Assembly: GCA_013695775.1 (NCBI GenBank)
Contig: JACCZV010000325.1
Location: 1 to 5,194 of the forward strand
Length of the DNA stretch: 5,194 bases
Reading direction: 5' to 3'
Source: Chitinophagales bacterium
Lineage (GTDB): Bacteria > Bacteroidota > Bacteroidia > Chitinophagales > UBA10324
Shown here: piece by piece, positions 1 to 5,194 of the stretch
Layout: each line of letters begins with the position of its first letter
Position numbering within the stretch: position 1 is the first letter of the stretch
Program-made: the position numbers and the translations under genes
The notes under the pieces: model-generated
Database searches by the model: none
What the model saw: the letters and a program-made list of their open reading frames with translations, nothing else
What the model was told of the DNA's origin: nothing

Positions 1-30
1 TATAATCAATAAAATTTCAAAACTCAGAGG

Positions 31-48
31 GGTGACAGTATTGTCGCC
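31..48. other. Small hairpin downstream of the copper monooxygenase gene
   Basis: GGTGACA (31-37) and TGTCGCC (42-48) form a 7-bp stem around the loop GTAT. It sits 8 bases past the TAG stop of the leftward gene. Read on the plus strand all seven pairs form, including one G-U; read on the minus strand the same position is a C-A mismatch. No T-run follows directly on either strand, although minus-strand T-rich sequence begins about 10 bases further on. It may be a transcript end, but this is weak evidence. Confidence 0.3.
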
Positions 49-55
49 GATATCT

Positions 56-300
56 CTAATGCTGAACCACGAATTTTTTAGTCAATCGGTGGCTGCCTGC
101 TTCCAGTGAACAGAAATAAGTTCCTGAAATAAGTTTGCTTACATCAATAGTATTTTTATGCAAGCCCTCCCCAACTGCCGTTTCCGCCATTTGAGTTATC
201 AGCCTTCCAGAGAGATTATAGACAAACAGCTTAACGCTCATGGCAGAAGGAAGGTAATATGTTAAGGCCACTTCTTCACTGGAGGGATTTGGCGATGGAG
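56..300 (-). other. T9SS type A C-terminal sorting domain (coding part)
   Basis: The last roughly 80 residues have the usual pattern of a type A (Por secretion tail) sorting domain: a PNPS entry motif, alternating hydrophobic beta strands, Y-N-L-S-G-R-L-I, then S-G-T-Y-F and a basic-hydrophobic end, KKFVVQH. Such domains direct folded periplasmic cargo through the outer membrane and are normally cleaved off. The cytochrome c and copper centres would therefore be assembled in the periplasm before export to the surface or medium (inference from the family). Confidence 0.88.
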
Positions 301-1660
301 CATATAATTGAGGCGTTCCTATAAGTCCACCGATAGGAGCGGGAACACCTACAGCTACCCACGAACTATCTAATACAATTTGCTCATCACCAGCCATGTA
401 TGGCAGAAGATTCATAAAGTACTTGAACATCTCATCGGTGGAGGATTCACCATAGCTTACATTCTGAGCCGGAAAATTCGGATTGTTGGCATTGTTCTCA
501 GTATTATCATAAGTAGCTAAGGCATGAATCATAGTTCCGATAGGTAGTTTTATCATGAAGGGGTAATTATATAGCATCTGCCAGTCAAAATCCCATTGTG
601 GAATATGAATAAGAGGTATCGAATCGAGAGTTGGGGTAACAGCCCAAATCTTAAATTCTTTTCCGATCAGGTGCATATGGGGAGCAATGCTGAAAAGAGA
701 ATAATCCGTGTCTACAGGGTACTCGCTTTTAAAAGTGATAACCTCATCCTTCTTAATGAATAGTATATCAGGGAAGGGTTCTGTGATATAACCCTCGCCC
801 ACCCGTTTTGCTTTAACAGTTCTTAAGTCACTTTCATCAGTATAAAACAGGTTCACTGAAGACTGATCGGTGGTTTCCACATCTACAGGTGCATAGTGCA
901 CTTGTATCAACACATCTGTTCCGGCCTTAAACTTTACACCAGAACCCGGCGGATAAAAGCGGGGTGTTAAACCGGGAGCATAAAGTGCAAGAAAATCGGC
1001 ACTAACTCCATCGCCGGCTCCTCCAAATGAGGGGTAGCCATATTCTACAGTACTGTCATCTAAGGCCGCTGCAGAGCCATCGTCACAGGTATAGAGGAAA
1101 GCGTGATGCACTATCTTGCCATTCCCTGGCCTAAATTCAATTGCGTTCACCTGCTTATCCACTAACAGATTTGTTGGCAATACAAAAACCTGGTAGTGAT
1201 CTGTATAATCTCCGGCAATGGTATAAGGCGTCGACATGGTAAGTACAGTATCCGGAATTCCGAGCTGGGAGCCCGTGGCAAAAACAGGAGGTGCAGGAGC
1301 TAGTGTGGTGTCACCCGCCGGGCCACTCGAATCTACCCATTCAGAAATGAGATCAATTTCACTCTGCTCAAGAATACGCTCATCAAGAAAATGGCGGTAG
1401 TTTGGATCAGCCTTCCACGGGGGCATCTGCCTTGTTTGTACCTGATATGGGATGCTAAAGAAAAAGGGACTATTGACAAGGGAATGATAGCTGGTCGCAT
1501 TCAAATACTCATCTCCAATTTCACCGGGTCGGTGGCATGTGGCGCAATTATCATAAAAAATGCTTGCTACATCTTTCCACTCTGGTGTTTGTGCAAAGGA
1601 GCGGTTTGGATTGAAAAAAGGAGCTGTGACAGTGAGAAAAAGTAAAAAATACTTCTTCAT
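56..1660 (-). CDS. Secreted cytochrome c / type II copper monooxygenase (PHM/DBM fold) with T9SS type A sorting domain
   Basis: Predicted exported redox enzyme that hydroxylates an unknown substrate with O2 and copper. Numbering is from the ATG at 1660 (534 aa). Residues 1-23 are a signal peptide (MKKYF, hydrophobic core, cleavage after SFA). A single-heme cytochrome c domain follows (about 28-115), with CATCH at C39/C42/H43 and M79 in QMPPW as likely axial ligand. The copper monooxygenase N-domain (about 130-275) has H185-H186 in VHHAFLYTC and H255 in IQVHYAP; the C-domain (about 290-430) has H328/H330 in PHMHLIGKEF and M411 in SSTDEMF. These match the six copper ligands of animal PHM (HH, H, HxH, M). 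Residues about 453-534 form the sorting tail (PSPNPSSEEV, YNLSGRL, SGTYFCSL, KKFVVQ). The frame stays open to an ATG at 1738 and another at 1684, but those add 26 or 8 polar residues before the signal peptide, so 1660 is preferred; no Shine-Dalgarno helps. Domains are confident; the substrate is unknown. Confidence 0.9.
   Translation of the reverse strand: MKKYFLLFLTVTAPFFNPNRSFAQTPEWKDVASIFYDNCATCHRPGEIGDEYLNATSYHSLVNSPFFFSIPYQVQTRQMPPWKADPNYRHFLDERILEQSEIDLISEWVDSSGPAGDTTLAPAPPVFATGSQLGIPDTVLTMSTPYTIAGDYTDHYQVFVLPTNLLVDKQVNAIEFRPGNGKIVHHAFLYTCDDGSAAALDDSTVEYGYPSFGGAGDGVSADFLALYAPGLTPRFYPPGSGVKFKAGTDVLIQVHYAPVDVETTDQSSVNLFYTDESDLRTVKAKRVGEGYITEPFPDILFIKKDEVITFKSEYPVDTDYSLFSIAPHMHLIGKEFKIWAVTPTLDSIPLIHIPQWDFDWQMLYNYPFMIKLPIGTMIHALATYDNTENNANNPNFPAQNVSYGESSTDEMFKYFMNLLPYMAGDEQIVLDSSWVAVGVPAPIGGLIGTPQLYAPSPNPSSEEVALTYYLPSAMSVKLFVYNLSGRLITQMAETAVGEGLHKNTIDVSKLISGTYFCSLEAGSHRLTKKFVVQH
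1589..1660 (-). other. Sec signal peptide of the copper monooxygenase
   Basis: The first 23-24 residues from the ATG at 1660 read as a classic signal peptide: a KK pair directly after Met, a hydrophobic run (YFLLFLTVTAPFF) and a small-residue end, SFA, followed by Gln. Cleavage before Gln is common in Bacteroidota exported proteins. This is the main reason for placing the start at 1660 rather than at the longer in-frame ATG at 1738. Confidence 0.75.
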
Positions 1661-1804
1661 ATTCGGAGGTTTAGGATTATTCATTATGTGAAAGAGTTTC
1701 TTACGATTATCAAGGTTATTTAGTTCCAGTGAAATCAACCAACCTAAGCAATAAGCATGCTTTCTTTTGATTCTTGTTTTTGTTAATTACTCACTCATTC
1801 TCTG

Positions 1805-1821
1805 GCCTTCTCTTGGAAGGC
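1805..1821. other. GC-rich hairpin in the intergenic gap
   Basis: GCCTTC (1805-1810) and GAAGGC (1816-1821) form a perfect 6-bp stem with a 5-base loop. There is no T-run on either side, so it is not a standard intrinsic terminator. It lies about 130 bases after the methyltransferase stop. It shares base 1821 with the candidate -7 element, and the predicted transcript start falls inside it, so it would be intact only in read-through RNA from the methyltransferase gene. Confidence 0.3.
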
Positions 1822-1828
1822 AAAAGTA
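1821..1828 (-). promoter_or_regulatory. Candidate Bacteroidota -7 promoter element for the copper monooxygenase gene
   Basis: The minus strand reads TACTTTTG, a full match to the Bacteroidota -7 consensus TAnnTTTG and the only one I found in this gap. Transcription would start near 1815, giving a leader of about 155 bases to the preferred ATG at 1660. I did not find a matching TTTG -33 element at the expected distance upstream, so the call rests on the -7 box alone. Confidence 0.35.
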
Positions 1829-1950
1829 GTAAGAAAAATACCTTAGGGTATGTTTTGTTGAAAATATTTTTAAACATAATTCCAAGCCCAGCTTCCGTAT
1901 CAATAATTAACTGTTTCATTAGACAACTTCCACTATAGGCGGTAAAAGAA

Positions 1951-3135
1951 TTACGCCAACTCTCTATCTCTTTTTTTCGAGCCCTCATACAATTCATATT
2001 CCAACAACTTACATTTCAACTGTCCATTATAAAAATCAATTTTGCGCTTAGCCTTTAATCCGATCTTTTTGGCCAGCATAGGGTTTGCCGTAAACACATA
2101 ACCCCAATAACCTCTGCAATTCTTTTTTAGAAAATCGCCTATCTGGGCATACGTGTTTTCAAGCTGGTCGGTAGCGCCCAACCTTTCACCATAGGGAGGA
2201 TTGAACATCACAACGCCCACGTGATCGGGAATAGGGGTATTCTGAAAATCGCTTTTTATAAATTCTATAAGATGATCAACTCCTGCATTTTCAGCATTGG
2301 TACGGGCAGCCCTTAAAGCCTCATGATCTATATCTCCGGCTATGATCTTACAGGGAATGGTTGCAGCAATTTTTTCTTCGGCCTGCTTTTGAATCGTTCT
2401 AAAGGTCTCAGGATTGTAACCTTTAACATGCATAAAACCGAAATTATCCCGTATCAATCCGGGCGATTTGTCGCAGGCCATCAGAGCAGCTTCTATGGCT
2501 AAGGTTCCACTGCCACACATTGGATTTACAAAAGCTCCCTTTTTATCCCATCGCGTAGACATGACCATTGCCGCAGCTAAAGATTCTTGCAAGGGTGCCC
2601 TCAAAGAAATCTTCCTATAACCATGTTTTGTGAGTGGGTCTCCGGAAGTATCAATATAGACAAGTGCTTCATTGCTTTTCCAATAAACAAAAATTACTGA
2701 ACGGTTTTTTTCAGATCCTGAATCAGGACGTTTGTTGCGCACTTCCTGAAACCTGTCTGCAACAGCATCTTTTATTCTGAGGTTCAGAAACATCGTGTTC
2801 TGAATCTCCGGATGGTCTGTTACCGAGTGGACACTGAAGTAGCCATCTTCAATTAAAATCTCCTCCCACTCAATTTTTCTTATGCCTGCATATAATTCTT
2901 CTACAGACGAAGCTAAAAGTTTTTCAACTAAAAAATAAACATGGTTTCCTGTGCGTAATTGGATGTTGAACCTAATGGCATCATCAAATGTACCTTGGGT
3001 TTCAACAGTTGTAAAGCCCTCACTCATTACTTCAAAACCCAATGCAGTTATCTCTTGCTTCACATATAGAGTAATATGCGGGGATGAGGAGATAAGAATC
3101 GGCCGGGTTTCTTCAAAGAGCTTTGAAAAGTTCAT
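1951..3135 (-). CDS. THUMP domain-containing class I SAM-dependent RNA methyltransferase (RlmL/YpsC-like)
   Basis: Predicted cytoplasmic rRNA methyltransferase (394 aa) using S-adenosylmethionine; the family methylates guanine N2, with E. coli RlmL acting at 23S rRNA position 2445. Residues 1-65 look like the N-terminal ferredoxin-like domain, about 66-165 like the THUMP RNA-binding domain. HGYRKISLRAPLQESLAAA (171-189) is the typical link into the Rossmann-fold catalytic domain. SAM motif I is VNPMCGSGT (203-211), motif II is AGDID (266-270), and catalytic motif IV is FNPPYGERLG (311-320), the NPPY signature of exocyclic-amine methyltransferases. The length matches stand-alone YpsC-type proteins; the RlmK half fused on in E. 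coli is absent. Motif I begins with Asn where E. coli has Asp; I believe this is common in Bacteroidota homologues. The start lacks a Shine-Dalgarno. Exact target position is inferred only from the family. Confidence 0.93.
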   Translation of the reverse strand: MNFSKLFEETRPILISSSPHITLYVKQEITALGFEVMSEGFTTVETQGTFDDAIRFNIQLRTGNHVYFLVEKLLASSVEELYAGIRKIEWEEILIEDGYFSVHSVTDHPEIQNTMFLNLRIKDAVADRFQEVRNKRPDSGSEKNRSVIFVYWKSNEALVYIDTSGDPLTKHGYRKISLRAPLQESLAAAMVMSTRWDKKGAFVNPMCGSGTLAIEAALMACDKSPGLIRDNFGFMHVKGYNPETFRTIQKQAEEKIAATIPCKIIAGDIDHEALRAARTNAENAGVDHLIEFIKSDFQNTPIPDHVGVVMFNPPYGERLGATDQLENTYAQIGDFLKKNCRGYWGYVFTANPMLAKKIGLKAKRKIDFYNGQLKCKLLEYELYEGSKKRDRELA

Positions 3136-3148
3136 TGTAATAATTCAT
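3113..3148 (-). other. Possible 11-codon upstream ORF overlapping the methyltransferase start
   Basis: An ATG at 3148-3146 lies 13 bases upstream of the methyltransferase ATG and in another frame. It would encode MNYYNELFKAL and stop at TGA (3115-3113), inside codons 7-8 of the main gene. Both ATGs sit in the same 8-mer, ACAATGAA, repeated at 3131-3138 and 3144-3151. It may be chance; there is no Shine-Dalgarno to decide which ATG is used. Confidence 0.2.
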
Positions 3149-3254
3149 TGTGACCTTGAGTTAAAGGTAGCATGCTCGCTTTCAGATTCATTAATTCAAA
3201 TCAATTTAAATTCTCAACAACCTTTATCTTTGGCGTCTTAAAAATTTTTTACCC
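3136..3254. promoter_or_regulatory. Divergent intergenic region (methyltransferase / prolyl oligopeptidase)
   Basis: These 119 bases separate two divergently transcribed genes and must hold both promoters. The rightward side has a clear TAnnTTTG element. For the leftward gene the best candidate I saw is TTGATTTG on the minus strand (3197-3204), one mismatch from the consensus. The region also has two palindromes, AGCATGCT (3169-3176) and AATTTAAATT (3203-3212), either of which could be an operator, but nothing proves this. Confidence 0.55.
3225..3232 (+). promoter_or_regulatory. Candidate Bacteroidota -7 promoter element for the prolyl oligopeptidase gene
   Basis: TATCTTTG is a full match to the Bacteroidota TAnnTTTG element. 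Transcription would start near 3238-3240, leaving a short A/T-rich leader of about 15 bases before the ATG at 3255. No clear TTTG -33 box is visible near 3200-3206. Orientation and distance fit the downstream gene well. Confidence 0.5.
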
Positions 3255-3317
3255 ATGAGAAATTTACTGCTTTCGATTCTGTTATCGCTGGTTACAACCC
3301 AGTATGTTTTTCCTCAG
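3255..3317 (+). other. Probable signal peptide of the prolyl oligopeptidase
   Basis: The first residues, MRNLLLSILLSLVTTQYVFPQ, have one Arg, a strong Leu-rich core and a polar end before Ser-Ser. There is no lipobox Cys, so a lipoprotein is unlikely. The cleavage site is not a clean A-x-A, so its exact position near residue 20-21 is uncertain. The Elizabethkingia enzyme is, from memory, also made with a short signal peptide and found in the periplasm. Confidence 0.6.
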
Positions 3318-5194
3318 TCAAGTTCCGTTCAGTCTCCGTATCCGCATACAAAGAAAGAGTCGCAGTCTGATAATTACTTTGGGACCCAGGTAGCAGATCC
3401 TTATCGCTGGCTTGAGGATGATAATTCTGAAGAAACCAAAGAATGGGTAAAAACTCAAAACGTAGTAACCTTCGACTATCTTTCAAAGATTCCCTACCGG
3501 GAACAGATTCGTAAGCGCATCACAGAACTATACAACTATCCCCGTTCATCGGCTCCCTACCGGCAGGGAGATTATTATTTTTTTACAAAGAATGATGGCC
3601 TTCAGCCCCAGAGCATTTATTACACTCAGAAGGGATTATCAGCCACTCCCGTCATTTTTATTGACCCAAATAAAATGAATGAAGCAGGCACCACTGCCAT
3701 AAACCTCGTAGGTTTTTCAAATGACCGAAGGCATGTTGCCTACTCTATGGCAAATGCAGGAAGCGACTGGCAGACGATATATGTAAAAGAAATAGCCGGC
3801 AACAAATTACTAACTGACGAGCTGAAATGGACAAAATTCAGCGGCGCCGGGTGGTATAAGGATGGATTCTTTTACAGCCGTTACGATGAGCCAAAAAAAG
3901 GCGAGGCGCTGTCGCATGTGAATGAATTTCAAAAAGTTTTTTACCACAAGCTTTCCGATCCTCAAAGTGCAGATCAGTTGGTTTACCAGGATTCAGCCAA
4001 TGCACAACGTTATTTAAGCGCCCAAACTACCGAAGATGAGAGATTTCTTATCATGAATATTTATGCCGGAACAGATGGCTCAGAAATACAATACCGGAAT
4101 CTTCGAACCAATGATAAAAATTTTCATCTCGTGTTTCCCGGCTTCAAACATAATTATACTGTGCTTGATAATGAGGGGGAATCGTTCATTGTACAAACAA
4201 ATAACGGTGCACCAAATTATAAAGTTGTGTTGGTAGATCCGGCACATCCCGAAATGAGTAACTGGAAAACAATGATTCCTGAGAAACCGGAATTGCTGCA
4301 AAATGTGTGGCTGGCAGGTGGAAAAATTTTCACTGAATATCTTAAAGACGCCACTTCACGTGTTTATCAATATGATCGTACAGGAAAGCTGGAACGTGAG
4401 GTGCAATTGCCAGGTTATGGAACCGTAGCAGGTTTCAATGGTGAAAAAAATGACAGCATAGTATTCTATTCTTTCACCTCCTTCACTACACCGGCTTCAA
4501 TTTATAAATATGTGATTGCTACCGGAAAATCTGAAATCTTCAAAAAGCCAGAGGTAAAATTTAACCCGGAAGAGTATGAGACGAAGCAGGTATTTTATCC
4601 ATCAAAGGATGGGACAAAAATTCCCATGTTTATTGTTTACAAGAAAGGGATAAAGCTGGATGGAAGCAACCCTACATTGCTGTATGCTTATGGAGGGTTT
4701 AACATAGCGCTCACTCCAAATTTCAATACATCAAGAATGGTGTTGCTGGAAAATGGGGGCATCTATGCCATGGCCAACTTGCGTGGTGGCAATGAGTACG
4801 GCGAAAAGTGGCATGAGGCCGGTATGTTGCTGAAAAAGCAAACTGTCTTCGATGATTTCATTGCAGCAGCAGAATATCTGATCAGCGAAAAATATACCTC
4901 ATCATCTAAGCTCGCAATCATCGGAAGATCCAATGGCGGCTTGTTGGTAGGTGCATGCGAGACCCAGCGGCCTGACCTCTTTAAAGTTTGTTTTCCGGGA
5001 GTCGGAGTTTTGGATATGTTGCGTTATCACAAGTTCACGGTAGGGTGGGGATGGGCAGTGGAATATGGTAGCAGCGATGATTCTCTGAATTTTAATAACC
5101 TTTATAAATATTCCCCTCTCCACAATATTAAGCCAGGAACAAAATATCCTGCAACTCTCATTACTACTGCCGATCATGATGATCGTGTGGTGCC
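3255..5194 (+). CDS. Prolyl oligopeptidase (prolyl endopeptidase, family S9A), exported; 3' end outside window
   Basis: Serine peptidase that cuts short peptides after proline (EC 3.4.21.26). The open frame runs from ATG 3255 through the right edge, giving 646 complete codons plus two bases; family length is about 700. Residues 1-21 are a probable signal peptide (MRNLLLSILLSLVTT), so it is most likely periplasmic. The N-terminal entry motif YFGTQVADPYRWLED (42-56) leads into the beta-propeller that screens substrate size. The hydrolase domain starts around 450. Y479 and F482 (YAYGGF) match the oxyanion Tyr and an S1-pocket Phe of porcine POP; S559 in GRSNGG is the nucleophile; W600 in GWAVEYG matches the proline-stacking Trp; D642 in DHDDRVVP is the catalytic Asp and R644 the P2-binding Arg. 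The catalytic His lies beyond the window. No Shine-Dalgarno; no in-frame ATG closely upstream. The truncation is due to the window edge, not a defect. Confidence 0.96.
   Translation, partial: MRNLLLSILLSLVTTQYVFPQSSSVQSPYPHTKKESQSDNYFGTQVADPYRWLEDDNSEETKEWVKTQNVVTFDYLSKIPYREQIRKRITELYNYPRSSAPYRQGDYYFFTKNDGLQPQSIYYTQKGLSATPVIFIDPNKMNEAGTTAINLVGFSNDRRHVAYSMANAGSDWQTIYVKEIAGNKLLTDELKWTKFSGAGWYKDGFFYSRYDEPKKGEALSHVNEFQKVFYHKLSDPQSADQLVYQDSANAQRYLSAQTTEDERFLIMNIYAGTDGSEIQYRNLRTNDKNFHLVFPGFKHNYTVLDNEGESFIVQTNNGAPNYKVVLVDPAHPEMSNWKTMIPEKPELLQNVWLAGGKIFTEYLKDATSRVYQYDRTGKLEREVQLPGYGTVAGFNGEKNDSIVFYSFTSFTTPASIYKYVIATGKSEIFKKPEVKFNPEEYETKQVFYPSKDGTKIPMFIVYKKGIKLDGSNPTLLYAYGGFNIALTPNFNTSRMVLLENGGIYAMANLRGGNEYGEKWHEAGMLLKKQTVFDDFIAAAEYLISEKYTSSSKLAIIGRSNGGLLVGACETQRPDLFKVCFPGVGVLDMLRYHKFTVGWGWAVEYGSSDDSLNFNNLYKYSPLHNIKPGTKYPATLITTADHDDRVV

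Larger units (their letters stand above)
1661..1950. other. Non-coding gap between methyltransferase and monooxygenase genes
   Basis: This gap of about 290 bases lies between two leftward genes. It contains a candidate -7 promoter element (1821-1828), a GC-rich hairpin (1805-1821) and a 10-bp palindrome AAGCATGCTT (1753-1762). A leftward open frame at 1791-1997 overlaps the end of the methyltransferase gene and has no recognisable domain; I treat it as chance. The gap is large enough that the two genes are probably transcribed separately. Confidence 0.6.

Noticed and set aside
1391..1645. Rightward 84-codon open frame
   Set aside because: It lies fully antisense to the cytochrome c part of the monooxygenase gene, whose frame is supported by motifs; the predicted product has no family features.
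1851..1878. ATGTTT ... AAACAT inverted repeat as a terminator
   Set aside because: The stem is only six A/T-rich pairs around a 16-base loop, so it would be unstable; no supporting T-run in the right place.
1791..1997. Leftward 68-codon open frame crossing the methyltransferase stop
   Set aside because: It starts inside the methyltransferase gene in another frame, has no recognisable domain, no ribosome binding site, and ends in A/T-rich intergenic sequence. Best explained as chance.
2951..3241. Rightward 96-codon open frame ending just before the peptidase gene
   Set aside because: Two thirds is antisense to the THUMP methyltransferase and the rest runs through the divergent promoter region, including the TAnnTTTG element. 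No domain seen.
3292..3486. Leftward 64-codon open frame
   Set aside because: Antisense to the start of the prolyl oligopeptidase gene, which is strongly supported; no features of its own.
4080..4301. Leftward 73-codon open frame
   Set aside because: Antisense to the beta-propeller part of the prolyl oligopeptidase; no recognisable domain.
4902..5177. Leftward 91-codon open frame
   Set aside because: Antisense to the catalytic-serine region of the prolyl oligopeptidase; the strong codon constraint there explains the open reverse frame.
3255..5194. Peptidase gene as a truncated pseudogene
   Set aside because: The frame is uninterrupted from the ATG to the last base and all visible active-site residues are intact; the missing end is caused by the window boundary.

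Overview
The window looks like a chromosomal segment from a member of the Bacteroidota, probably a Cytophagales- or Flavobacteriia-like lineage. Three signs support this. The first protein ends in a type A sorting domain of the type IX secretion system (T9SS), which is specific to this phylum. None of the genes has a recognisable Shine-Dalgarno sequence, and leaders are A/T-rich. The leaders also contain matches to the Bacteroidota -7 promoter element TAnnTTTG. The prolyl oligopeptidase carries the active-site wording (GRSNGGLLVGA, FPGVGVLDMLRY) that I remember from the Elizabethkingia (Flavobacterium) enzyme. No mobile element, CRISPR array, tRNA or rRNA was seen.

Layout: bases 1-55 are a short downstream flank with one small hairpin. 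Bases 56-1660 (minus) encode a secreted multidomain redox enzyme: signal peptide, one-heme cytochrome c domain, a two-domain type II copper monooxygenase of the PHM/DBM fold with all six expected copper ligands, and a T9SS sorting tail. Bases 1661-1950 are non-coding, with a candidate -7 promoter element and a GC-rich hairpin. Bases 1951-3135 (minus) encode a THUMP-domain class I SAM-dependent RNA methyltransferase of the RlmL/YpsC type, probably a 23S rRNA guanine-N2 methyltransferase. Bases 3136-3254 are a divergent promoter region with a good TAnnTTTG element for the rightward gene. Bases 3255-5194 (plus) encode a signal-peptide-bearing prolyl oligopeptidase (family S9A), cut by the window edge just after the catalytic Asp.

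The three genes do not form an obvious pathway. The methyltransferase is a cytoplasmic housekeeping enzyme. The other two are exported: the monooxygenase to the cell surface or medium through T9SS, the peptidase most likely to the periplasm. The most noteworthy item is the fusion of a c-type heme to a copper monooxygenase in a T9SS cargo. It suggests that the copper sites receive electrons from the attached heme, and that the substrate is not a peptidylglycine, because the residues that anchor that substrate in animal PHM are replaced.
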